DNA from: Propionibacteriaceae bacterium
GTDB taxonomy: Bacteria; Actinomycetota; Actinomycetes; Propionibacteriales; Propionibacteriaceae
NCBI GenBank assembly: GCA_003451975.1
Contig: DMIX01000095.1
Span: forward strand, 1 to 6,395
Direction: 5' to 3'
Length of the DNA: 6,395 nt
Position 1 is the first letter of the stretch. The number at the start of each line of letters is the position of its first letter. Both the position numbers and the translations under genes were made by a program. Below are positions 1 to 5,537 of this stretch, piece by piece. The notes below the pieces were generated by a model. That model worked only from the letters and a program-made list of their open reading frames with translations. It had not been told where the DNA came from and made no database searches.

Positions 1-23
1 TCCACCACTATCGAGACACTACC
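1..23. repeat. Left copy of 23-bp terminal inverted repeat
   Basis: Positions 1-23 are the exact reverse complement of 6372-6394; pairing stops at 24/6371. Read outward from the window, both ends contain TAGTGTCTCGATAGTGGTGG. It touches the 3' end of the tRNA-Ser-like relic (21-107). It could be the outer edge of a multi-copy insertion sequence flanking the window on both sides, the terminal repeat of an element that is the window itself, or an assembly break at a repeat. No transposase is visible inside, which favours flanking elements. Confidence 0.85.
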
Positions 24-107
24 AGGAGAGGGATTCGAACGGTCGGTGGAGTCTCCCCCTACGTCGCTTCCTACGACCGGAGCAATCAACCGCTCTGACA
101 CTTCGGT
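21..107 (-). tRNA. Degenerate tRNA-Ser(GGA)-like sequence, probably a pseudogene
   Basis: Read on the minus strand this is an 87-base class II tRNA-like sequence. The D-arm region contains GTCAGAGCGGTTGATTG, as in many tRNA-Ser genes. The anticodon loop is TAGGAAG, giving anticodon GGA (serine), but position 33 is A instead of the near-universal U. The anticodon stem has four of five pairs. A long variable arm contains GGGGGAGACTCC. The T loop is TTCGAAT, but the T stem has two C-C mismatches (GACCG against CCCTC). The acceptor stem pairs at five of seven positions, counting G-U, and no CCA follows. The shape is clearly serine-type; the damage suggests a decayed gene or an attachment-site relic. 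Its 3' end overlaps the left terminal repeat by three bases. Confidence 0.5.
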
Positions 108-261
108 GATCATTCCATCCGGTTCATGCGCCCGTTCCGCACTGGGTGCATCGCAGCCCAGCCGAGGCTGACGCTGCACCATCATTGCACCACCAGTACG
201 CTATCCCAATGACGGCAGAAAAGGCAGGCCCTTGTAAAACCTTGTTACACTTCGTCTTGTG
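108..261. other. Spacer between tRNA relics, no gene seen
   Basis: No convincing coding region or RNA gene is seen. Reading frames here pass straight through the tRNA-Arg relic at 262-311 and encode typical tRNA-derived nonsense, so they are not credible genes. A tight CAGCC-GA-GGCTG inverted repeat lies at 159-170; nothing indicates a role. Confidence 0.4.
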
Positions 262-311
262 TGGCGCGCCCGGCAGGACTCGAACCTGCGGCCCCCGGCT
301 TAGAAGGCCCG
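262..311 (-). pseudogene. 3' half of tRNA-Arg(TCT), 5' half missing
   Basis: The minus strand holds standard tRNA positions 27-76 of an arginine tRNA. The anticodon stem pairs at four of five positions (CGGGC with GCCGG). The loop is CTTCTAA, so the anticodon is TCT. A 5-base variable loop follows, then a perfect T arm (GCAGG, TTCGAGT, CCTGC), the 3' acceptor strand CGGGCGC, discriminator G and an encoded CCA. The matching 5' acceptor strand GCGCCCG and a normal D arm do not occur upstream on that strand; the sequence instead runs into an 11-base inverted repeat (317-327). A cleanly kept 3' half with a lost 5' half is what site-specific integration into a tRNA gene, or later rearrangement, can leave. 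That origin is inference. Confidence 0.7.
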
Positions 312-316
312 TCGTC

Positions 317-433
317 GGATCGGTTATGACAAGGCGGTTATGGCCGGGAGGCACGCGGCGCCGGCGTTCAGGCACTCTGCAGCCAGAAGCAGCCTGTGCC
401 TAGCCGTCGTGCTTGAAGGTCGATAACCGATCC
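317..433. repeat. Long stem-loop region upstream of hicBA
   Basis: GGATCGGTTAT (317-327) and ATAACCGATCC (423-433) form a perfect 11-base inverted repeat. Inside it is a second hairpin: AGGCAC (370-375) with GTGCCT (396-401) and CTGC (377-380) with GCAG (389-392). A direct repeat CGGTTATG occurs at 321-328 and 335-342. The left arm begins where the tRNA-Arg relic loses similarity. It does not fit attC: no core-site pair flanks it in the right orientation. It may be a remnant of a recombination site or a structured leader. Confidence 0.4.
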
Positions 434-498
434 AGCCGCTTCGCTCCTTCGGCTCTGATTGGGCTATCCGATGAAGCGGATTCGCTCGTACAATGCGC

Positions 499-503
499 AG
501 AGG
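499..503 (+). promoter_or_regulatory. Ribosome binding site deciding the hicB start
   Basis: AGAGG, with overlapping GGTGG at 502-506, lies 10 (or 7) bases before ATG 514. This supports starting HicB at MGREFN rather than at the in-frame ATG at 493, which has no such site at a suitable distance. Confidence 0.5.
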
Positions 504-513
504 TGGTGCGCTG

Positions 514-729
514 ATGGGCCGAGAGTTCAACGTCGTCGTCGAACGGGACGCGGAGGGCTTCTACGTGGCGTCGGTTCCGACGCTGCACGGTTGCCACACG
601 CAGGCTCGCTCCTTGGATGAGCTCATGGAACGCATCAAGGAGGCGATCTCGCTTTGCCTTGAAGTCCAAGGGGAGACCGGCGACTCGCTCGACTTCGTCG
701 GAGTGCAGCGGGTCCGGTTGGCGTCGTGA
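514..729 (+). CDS. hicB: HicB-like antitoxin (short form)
   Basis: Encodes 71 residues from ATG 514. The N-terminal half has the HicB/UPF0150 pattern: a beta strand FNVVVERDAEGFYVASVP, then LHGCHTQARSLDELMERIKEAI, the partly degraded RNase-H-like fold of HicB antitoxins. In this family the antitoxin binds and blocks the HicA mRNA-cleaving toxin; longer HicBs also carry a helix-turn-helix or ribbon-helix-helix DNA-binding domain. Here the protein stops after LDFVGVQRVRLAS, so no C-terminal DNA-binding domain is present, and autorepression, if any, must work another way. The stop overlaps the hicA start by four bases (GTGA), so translation is probably coupled. The antitoxin-first order is common among HicBA variants. 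Family assignment is strong; function is inferred from the family. Confidence 0.82.
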   Translation: MGREFNVVVERDAEGFYVASVPTLHGCHTQARSLDELMERIKEAISLCLEVQGETGDSLDFVGVQRVRLAS

Positions 730-950
730 CGCGCGTGCCTCGCCTCACCGGGAACGAACTGATCGCGGCGCTCGCCAAGCTAGGATTCGAAGTGGTCCGG
801 GTGAGAGGCAGTCACCATTTCCTGCGGCACGCCGACGGCCGCTCGACCGTTGTCCCCGCCCATGCCGGTGAAGTACTGGGACCGGGAATCACAGCGAAGA
901 TCCTCCGGGACTGCGACGTCTCAACCGACGCCCTCCGCGACCGACTGTAG
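726..950 (+). CDS. hicA: HicA-like mRNA interferase toxin
   Basis: Encodes 74 residues from GTG 726, overlapping the hicB stop. The whole length matches the small HicA double-stranded-RNA-binding-like fold: RLTGNELIAALAKLGFEVVR (about residues 6-25), GSHHFLRHADGRSTVVPAH (28-46), then GPGITAKILRDCDVS (52-66). The conserved catalytic histidine of the family falls in GSHH (H30, possibly H31). HicA toxins cleave mRNA and are neutralised by the adjacent HicB. The gene is full length with no frameshift, so the pair looks functional. Such toxin-antitoxin pairs often stabilise mobile or cassette DNA, which fits the surrounding relic- and repeat-rich context. No separate promoter is visible for hicA. 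Confidence 0.88.
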   Translation: MTRVPRLTGNELIAALAKLGFEVVRVRGSHHFLRHADGRSTVVPAHAGEVLGPGITAKILRDCDVSTDALRDRL

Positions 951-965
951 AGCCAGCCTGAATCG

Positions 966-983
966 GGGATCCTAACTGATCCC
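966..983 (+). terminator. Hairpin downstream of hicA
   Basis: GGGATC (966-971), a loop of six bases, and GATCCC (978-983) form a perfect stem 16 bases after the hicA stop. No T-tract follows, so a Rho-independent terminator is only possible; it could instead be a degenerate outlying member of the hairpin repeats that begin at 990. Confidence 0.3.
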
Positions 984-989
984 ATTCCA

Positions 990-1106
990 ACCCAGGACGC
1001 CGACGAAACGATCACAGGTTATCGGGGCAGGTGGTCCCGATCACCGGTCAGTAGGGCCGGAGGTCGTGAGCCTCGGACACTGGGGCCGGTGCTCACCATC
1101 CCCAGT
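990..1106. repeat. Cluster of four degenerate 29-base hairpin repeats
   Basis: Units at 990-1018, 1019-1047, 1048-1077 and 1078-1106 are 29, 29, 30 and 29 bases long and align with the array at 5757-5936. The shared core resembles GGTGGTCGCGATCACCG. The second unit keeps GGTGGTCCCGATCACCG. Stems are kept while sequence drifts: GAGG/CCTC in the third unit, and CTGGGG..GGTG..CACC..CCCCAG in the fourth (1080-1105). The first unit is the weakest match, recognisable mainly by CGATCAC. There are no unique spacers as in CRISPR and no reading frame. Role unknown. Confidence 0.6.
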
Positions 1107-1498
1107 CCCTGGCGTCGACAGGGTCTGTTTGGCGCTAGCCTATCGAGAATCGGGTGTTCGGCGCGACGCCGGCTCCCTCGCTGCAAGTCATTGATTCAGG
1201 GCTGTTTCCAGCCACGGGGCAGGGTCCTTGAGACGTGCGCCACGTTTCGAGCCAGGCGCATCGCCGTCAATTGGCTCCGTCCAGCTAACCTGCCGATTCC
1301 TGACTCACGCCGCCGGCGGCATTTCGTGCTTCCGGTCCCGCAGGCGCCGCGCAACCCCAACGTCCGAAGGTGATTGCGTCTCGTCAGCCATCCCAAGACA
1401 ATGCCGACGGCAGGTGCTTAGGGCACTTGCTGCGGTGGACAACTTGCGCGCGAAAACCCCGAAACGCCGGCGTCTAACGATAGGATGTACGGCGGACA
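1107..1498. other. Gene-poor stretch, nothing recognised
   Basis: About 390 bases without a convincing gene. Frames that are open here encode arginine- and proline-rich sequences of the kind given by random GC-rich DNA, and none has a supported start. GTTCGGC at 1155-1161 is the perfect complement of the left core of the attC at 2062, but no partner is found upstream, so I do not call a site. GTCTAAC at 1473-1479 also fits the attC core consensus without a partner. If 1509-2051 belongs to a cassette, its left boundary should lie here, but I cannot place it. Confidence 0.4.
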
Positions 1499-1504
1499 AG
1501 AGGA
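1499..1504 (+). promoter_or_regulatory. Ribosome binding site deciding the orphan gene start
   Basis: AGAGGA lies four bases before GTG 1509. The alternative in-frame ATG at 1485 has only AGG directly touching it, which is too close to work as a ribosome binding site, so GTG 1509 is preferred. Confidence 0.45.
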
Positions 1505-1508
1505 AGAT

Positions 1509-2051
1509 GTGAACCTGTTCTCTCCAACGCAACGACGCGAGGCGCTTCTTCGTCGTCGCATCAAGTTCGTCGTCGAGAAGGGGGCCATGGCCCGGCTCTT
1601 CCGGAAAGGTGGCCACGCTGCGCTGAAGAAGAAGCTAGGCGATCACCTCAAGCCGCGGAGGCTGGCATGCATTCGTACGCGCCGTGAGTACGACGGCTGG
1701 CTTAATCGGGTCGTCGGATTACCTTGCTGGGGCGCCCATTCACGCAATGGGCTGGCCGTGGATCGGTGGGCCTACTTTGCGAAGCTGATCAACATTGTCG
1801 TCTACGAAATCGTCACGAACCGCGAGCTCTTCACGGAGCGCGAGTGGAAGAGGCTTCGGCCCTTTCTGCATGTTCCGGTCGACGCGGTCGTGCTCGACTA
1901 CCTTCTTGGCCTGGACCCCGGGTTTCCGGCACCCCGCCAACTCAAGGGCATGACCAGGGACGGCTACTGGCGGGTCCAGCACGCGGCGCGACGACTCGCG
2001 CACAAGCACCGTGTGCCGGCAATCTGGTTCGAGGCAGCATGGGCAGCATGA
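1509..2051 (+). CDS. Orphan gene in an integron-type cassette, unknown function
   Basis: Encodes 180 residues from GTG 1509, or 188 if the ATG at 1485 is used. I do not recognise a family. The N-terminal third is very basic (QRREALLRRRIKFVVEKG, then a lysine-rich KKKLGDHLKPRR stretch), compatible with nucleic-acid or membrane-surface binding. The middle has a hydrophobic helix-like run around AYFAKLINIVVYEIV. The C-terminal part is mixed helical and rich in W, Y, R and H, with YWRVQHAARRLAHKHRVP near the end and a final FEAAWAA. There is no signal peptide and no clear membrane segment. Codon use is GC-rich with good third-position bias, so it is probably a true gene. The stop lies 10 bases before a well-formed attC in the orientation of a normal gene cassette. 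Cassette genes are usually expressed from an upstream promoter; none is evident nearby. Confidence 0.7.
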   Translation: MNLFSPTQRREALLRRRIKFVVEKGAMARLFRKGGHAALKKKLGDHLKPRRLACIRTRREYDGWLNRVVGLPCWGAHSRNGLAVDRWAYFAKLINIVVYEIVTNRELFTEREWKRLRPFLHVPVDAVVLDYLLGLDPGFPAPRQLKGMTRDGYWRVQHAARRLAHKHRVPAIWFEAAWAA

Positions 2052-2061
2052 CCGAGGGGCC

Positions 2062-2134
2062 GCCGAACAACGCGCTGCACCCGACGGCCGCATCGCTGTC
2101 GCTGGGCGGCCGCGGGTGAGCGCGATGGTTGGGC
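2062..2134 (+). other. attC: Integron attC recombination site
   Basis: A 73-base imperfect palindrome with attC anatomy. The left core GCCGAAC (2062-2068) pairs at six of seven positions with the right core GTTGGGC (2128-2134), which fits the GTTRRRY consensus. CGCGCT (2071-2076) pairs with AGCGCG (2119-2124), CACCC (2078-2082) with GGGTG (2114-2118), G2083 with C2113, and CGGCCGC (2085-2091) with GCGGCCG (2106-2112). The loop is 2092-2105. Two unpaired bases, G2077 and A2084, sit on the left arm seven positions apart; such extrahelical bases set strand choice for the integron integrase. The site follows the orphan gene in normal cassette orientation. Translated, it would read NNALHPTAAS, a tail I associate with read-through of such sites. 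No integrase or attI is in the window, so this is an orphan or distal attC. Confidence 0.85.
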
Positions 2135-2299
2135 TCATGGATGAGACGCTCTACCGGGTCTAAACGTCCCCAGCGCCTCCTCCATCGAGACCACGTCCTT
2201 GTGGGCGGCGCGATAGCACATTACAAGTGGAGCCAAGCCGTGGCGGCCGTGAATCTGCTGTCCCTGTCAGCTTCAGGGTCTCGTTGCCGTAAGCTGGAC
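2135..2299. other. Space after attC, no supported gene
   Basis: This would be the start of the next cassette after the attC cut at G2128/T2129. The only open frame begins at 2129 inside the attC core and runs to 2359, overlapping the next gene; its product has no recognisable motif and no good ribosome binding site. It may be a decayed cassette gene. No hairpin or repeat of note. Confidence 0.35.
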
Positions 2300-2357
2300 G
2301 CCCAACACCCGGAGACGTCGTTGCAGCCAACACCAAGCGATGCTAAGGGTCCGGTGT
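2300..2357 (+). other. Possible degenerate attC or half-site
   Basis: GCCCAAC (2300-2306) fits the left core consensus and is the exact complement of the right core GTTGGGC of the attC at 2128-2134. CGTTGCAGCCAACACC (2319-2334) resembles the left arm of common attC sites, reading SLQPTPS in translation. No matching right arm or GTTRRRY end follows. Instead ACACCCGGA (2305-2313) pairs with TCCGGTGT (2350-2357) with one bulge. The right half may have been lost when the glycosyltransferase genes came to lie here. The sequence also holds the likely ribosome binding site of the next gene. Confidence 0.28.
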
Positions 2358-3294
2358 GATGAGCACCCGAGGCAAGGCCCCTACACTGACAAGCCGACCC
2401 CAGGCGGCTGGACTAGTTGAAGCCACTCGCCTACGGCACCGTCTACATCAAGGTGCGGCTTACGTGGACGCGGAGCATCCCGCTGAGGAAGATCACCGGG
2501 CTCGCTCCGACTTTGTTCGGGAAGTGGTGCAGCGCATCCGCGACGACGATGTCATGCCGGCTGCATTGTCGACCGGAACCCCAAGGACGATCGTGCAATT
2601 CTGGGACGACCTGCATCAACTGCCGGCGGACGTCGGGGAGTGCATCCAGTCATGGCGGAAGCTCGAGGCGCGGGGCTTTGAGTTCCTCCTGTTCGACGAT
2701 GACGGAGCAAGAGACTTCATTGCACGGACGTTAGGCCCGCGCTATGAAGAGGCTTACAGCAAGTGCTATCACCCTGCGATGCGGTCAGACTACTTTCGTC
2801 TCTGCTACATCTTCATTGAGGGCGGCTGCTATCTAGATGCTGACGATGTCTACCATGGGTCTGCGATTGAACACCTATTTGGCGATGGTCGACTGAGGAT
2901 TCACCCTCTATGCTACGACATCTCGACGAACCAGATGATACCGCCTTCAGTCTTCACCGAGCCTGGCGCAAACGCCTCTACGTGGATCTTCTACTTCAAC
3001 AATAATCCGCTGCTTGCGGTGCGCGGACACCCCATCGTAAAGCGGGCGCTCGCGAGAGCCACCGAAGCCCTTGAGCGACCCGCATCGGGTGAGTTGCCGG
3101 AAATCCAGTCAACCACGGGCCCCGGAAACCTTACGAAATCGGTCTTCGACCTCGCGACGGAACACGGCGACATCGTAGACACCTTGCTCGTGCTATGTGG
3201 CTGGGAAGATGTCGCAACCAGCAGATGGCCGCTCAGCTACAGGCGCGACAGGAGGAACTGGAGGCTCTCGAACCAGCGAGAGTATCGAGGATGA
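2356..3294 (+). CDS. GT32-type sugar transferase with DXD motif
   Basis: Encodes 312 residues. The match is to the Gly_transf_sug/OCH1-like (GT32) fold: RTIVQFWDDL (77-86, usually IPKIIHQIW), CIQSW...FEFLLFDDD (97-116), MRSDYFRLCYIFIEGGCYLDADD (142-164), and TGPGNLT (254-260). The D161-A-D163-D164 element is the DXD site that binds a metal-bound nucleotide sugar, and SDYFR with GGCYLD is the family signature. Such enzymes add a sugar to a growing glycan. Homology begins at about residue 74, so the N-terminal extension is long. GTG 2356 or the next codon ATG 2359 is preferred because AAGGG lies at 2345-2349; an in-frame ATG at 2554 would give a more typical length but has no ribosome binding site. 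No signal peptide or membrane helix is seen, so it is probably cytoplasmic. It is co-directional with the next gene, 28 bases away. Sugar and acceptor are unknown. Confidence 0.82.
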   Translation: MMSTRGKAPTLTSRPQAAGLVEATRLRHRLHQGAAYVDAEHPAEEDHRARSDFVREVVQRIRDDDVMPAALSTGTPRTIVQFWDDLHQLPADVGECIQSWRKLEARGFEFLLFDDDGARDFIARTLGPRYEEAYSKCYHPAMRSDYFRLCYIFIEGGCYLDADDVYHGSAIEHLFGDGRLRIHPLCYDISTNQMIPPSVFTEPGANASTWIFYFNNNPLLAVRGHPIVKRALARATEALERPASGELPEIQSTTGPGNLTKSVFDLATEHGDIVDTLLVLCGWEDVATSRWPLSYRRDRRNWRLSNQREYRG

Positions 3295-3308
3295 AGGCGC
3301 GAGCGCGC

Positions 3309-3314
3309 AAAGGG
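3309..3314 (+). promoter_or_regulatory. Ribosome binding site of the fusion gene
   Basis: AAAGGG lies eight bases before ATG 3323, within the 28-base gap after the GT32 stop. It supports ATG 3323 as the start and independent ribosome loading on a shared transcript. Confidence 0.55.
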
Positions 3315-3322
3315 TGCGATGA

Positions 3323-5491
3323 ATGAACCTGTCACGGCCCTTGCTGGCGCCTACGAAGCTCCTCTATAGCATCCTCTTGAAGAGCCGGTGGCTGCTGCCA
3401 CGGCAGCAGTGCCATGCATTCGGACCATCGATCGAGTCGGAGCGGCACAGGATTGAACGGATCTATGTCATCAATCTCGATCGTCAGCCAAACCGCTGGG
3501 CCGAGATTAGTCGGGAACTCAGCCACGTGTCGGATTCCTCTCGATCCGCACTCACGAAACGGGCCGTACGATACCCCGCCGTCGACGCCAGCAGCTTCAC
3601 GCAACCGCCGCTTGAGGAGGAGGAGGTCGATCCTTTCTATACCCTCGGGGACCAGCTCTTCGTGGAGCCCCAACCGCGCGCTCTGCCGGACCGTCTGGAG
3701 CTCGATCGCCCGATTCGAATGAGTCAACCCGAAATCGCGGTGGCGCGCTCACACATCGGCGTTTGGCGCCGAATCGCTGCGGGCGAACACGCATACGCGC
3801 TCGTTCTCGAGGACGATGTCTGGTTCCAACGAGGATTTGCTCGGCATCTCGATCGGGCGTGGGCAGAGATGGAAGGCGAAGGCTTCGAGACCCAGCGATT
3901 CGACATTCTCTACCTGTCATACAAGGAGGTGAAGCACGGGGCCCAGAAGACCTTCCTTTCCCGCAGCGTCTTCCGGCCGGTGCGAGGGCTCTGGTACCTT
4001 TCGGGATACGTTCTCTCGCGCGATGGTGCCGCGAAGCTACTTTCATTCCTGCCTTGTCGAGGGCCCGTGGACCTCTGGACTAATCACCAGTTCGGAGCAC
4101 TTGATGTGCAGGCAACCAAGCGGTCTATCATCAGTCAGCGACGCGATGGAGACTCCACCAACTCCTATTCCATCCTCCCCGCACTGACCAAGATTGGCGT
4201 TCTCGATAGCGAGGGCGAGTCCCTCTTTCGGCTTCGCCCACAGGAGCGGCCGGTCTTCGCCTTCGGAGCTGAGGGCTCCGGGCTCTCATCACTTGCCATG
4301 GCCCTCTCAATGCTCGGGTACAGGTGCTGCAGTGATCTTCGGGACCTTCCAGTGACGGAACTCGAGCATCTTCTCGCAAGACGGCCTGATCGGGTGTTCG
4401 ACGCTTACGTGAACATCGGGTCTCTGCAAGCGAAAGCGGGGACGCTAGGGGAGCGATACCCCCGGGCTAAGTTCATCATCACAACGAGCCAACACGGGAG
4501 TTCGGATGCCAGCACGCTGGACATCCTGGGGGGCGTGAGCGGCCTCAACATTGCTGTGTTGCCCGCGGAGGCTGCCAATAAATGGAAGGTGGTCTGCGAG
4601 CACCTGAGGTGCCCTCCGCCCGTTTGCCCCTTCCCGGAGATTACAGATGTTGATCAGCGTCGGTTGCTGGATGCGAGCGTGGAACCTAGTCCGGTCGCGA
4701 CCGGAAAGGACGCCAAGCGCGATAGTTCGCCCTGGGTGGTAGAGTCCCGTCGGGGATGGAGAGGTATTCGTGCTGTCCCCGCAGCCAATCTGTCGACGAG
4801 AATCGGAACCCACGTGAGCTTCAATGACCAATTAGAGAATCTCGACACGATTCGCTGGCTCCTGAGGGATGACACCTTTGCGGGTAACCTCGCCCTGTTT
4901 CGTCCCTCTAACGTTGAGTTGTGTGCCGGGATTGGGGCTGTGCTCACTGTGAAGAGGGAATCACTTGGTGTTCGGGGATACAGTGCAGCTTCCATTTCGA
5001 GTCGCGACCGGTTCCTTTTTGGAAGGTTCGAGGCCGACTTACAGGCGACGAAGGTGGCCGGCATTGTCACAGGGTTCTTTCTGCATCGCGACTCGCCGCG
5101 GCAAGAAATCGATGTTGAAATCGTAGGAAGTCGGTCGGACCGTCTCCTGGTCAATGTCTTCTATAATCCTGGTGGCGAAGGGGCGAGCTTCGACTACGGG
5201 TACAGGGGCTCACCAAGCTGCATTCAGCTTGGCTTCGACGCGTCAGAGTCCGCCCATCGGTATGCCATCGAATGGGGCTCAAACCAAATAAGGTGGCTGG
5301 TTGATGAGCAGCTCGTTCACGAGCGGGCCAACTGGGACCCGACGCCGATTCCTGCACTTCCGATGACCCTCCATGTCAACACCTGGCCATCTCGCTCGAG
5401 GGAGCTGGCAGGGCGACTGGCCGGCCGACGGCTCCCCGCGACCGCAGTGGTAAGATCGATTACCGTGGAGGCGGGTCTGGCTAGCAGCTAG
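3323..5491 (+). CDS. GT25 - sulfotransferase-like - GH16 three-domain fusion
   Basis: Encodes 722 residues. Domain 1 (about 45-290, nt 3455-4192) is GT25-like: RIYVINLDRQPNRW (46-59), MSQPEIAVARSHIGVWRRI (133-151), ALVLEDDVWF (159-168) and LSGYVLSRDGAAKLL (226-240). GT25 enzymes transfer sugars in LPS or protein glycosylation; EDD is the metal and nucleotide-sugar site. Domain 2 (about 308-440, nt 4244-4642) resembles the sulfotransferase P-loop fold: VFAFGAEGSGLSSLAMALSM then LGYRC, RYPRAKFIITTSQ (378-390), WKVVCEHL and CPFP. Its PAPS loop departs from the usual GxxRxGTTSL, so activity is doubtful. Domain 3 (about 498-718, nt 4814-5476) is GH16-like: LFGRFEADLQATKVAGIVTGFF and, at 595-599, catalytic EIDVE, then HRYAIEWGSNQIRWLVDEQLVHE and LHVNTW. 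GH16 enzymes cut beta-1,3/1,4 glucans or galactans. No signal peptide is seen; residues 1-25 are only mildly hydrophobic. Probable role: building, modifying and trimming a polysaccharide with the GT32 partner. Confidence 0.85.
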   Translation: MNLSRPLLAPTKLLYSILLKSRWLLPRQQCHAFGPSIESERHRIERIYVINLDRQPNRWAEISRELSHVSDSSRSALTKRAVRYPAVDASSFTQPPLEEEEVDPFYTLGDQLFVEPQPRALPDRLELDRPIRMSQPEIAVARSHIGVWRRIAAGEHAYALVLEDDVWFQRGFARHLDRAWAEMEGEGFETQRFDILYLSYKEVKHGAQKTFLSRSVFRPVRGLWYLSGYVLSRDGAAKLLSFLPCRGPVDLWTNHQFGALDVQATKRSIISQRRDGDSTNSYSILPALTKIGVLDSEGESLFRLRPQERPVFAFGAEGSGLSSLAMALSMLGYRCCSDLRDLPVTELEHLLARRPDRVFDAYVNIGSLQAKAGTLGERYPRAKFIITTSQHGSSDASTLDILGGVSGLNIAVLPAEAANKWKVVCEHLRCPPPVCPFPEITDVDQRRLLDASVEPSPVATGKDAKRDSSPWVVESRRGWRGIRAVPAANLSTRIGTHVSFNDQLENLDTIRWLLRDDTFAGNLALFRPSNVELCAGIGAVLTVKRESLGVRGYSAASISSRDRFLFGRFEADLQATKVAGIVTGFFLHRDSPRQEIDVEIVGSRSDRLLVNVFYNPGGEGASFDYGYRGSPSCIQLGFDASESAHRYAIEWGSNQIRWLVDEQLVHERANWDPTPIPALPMTLHVNTWPSRSRELAGRLAGRRLPATAVVRSITVEAGLASS

Positions 5492-5537
5492 AGAATGGGG
5501 CTCATGTGGATCGGTAGCGGTGGTCGGAGCCTGACAA

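Noticed and set aside
128..134. GCGCCCG as the missing 5' acceptor strand of the tRNA-Arg
   Set aside because: It is on the opposite strand and the following bases do not form a D arm; most likely coincidence.
124..403. Open frames on both strands as small genes
   Set aside because: They run through the tRNA-Arg relic; the peptide contains the typical translation of a T arm and has no supported start.
489..494. TACAAT as a -10 promoter box for hicBA
   Set aside because: No -35 box lies at 16-18 bases, and a transcript starting about 6 bases later would begin inside the ribosome binding site at 499-503.
1089..1396. Open frames of 66-94 codons on both strands
   Set aside because: Arginine/proline-rich random-looking peptides, no ribosome binding site, overlapping each other and the repeat cluster.
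1473..1479. GTCTAAC as an attC core before the orphan gene
   Set aside because: A 7-base degenerate motif is expected by chance several times in this window, and no paired GTTAGAC partner exists nearby.
1724..2138. Longer frames on both strands ending near the attC (131-132 codons)
   Set aside because: They are shadows of the 1509-2051 gene; the forward one gains an ALHPTAAS tail only by reading through the attC.
3332..5154. Long minus-strand frames opposite the fusion gene
   Set aside because: The plus-strand frame has three recognisable domains throughout; the minus frames are compositional shadows in GC-rich DNA.
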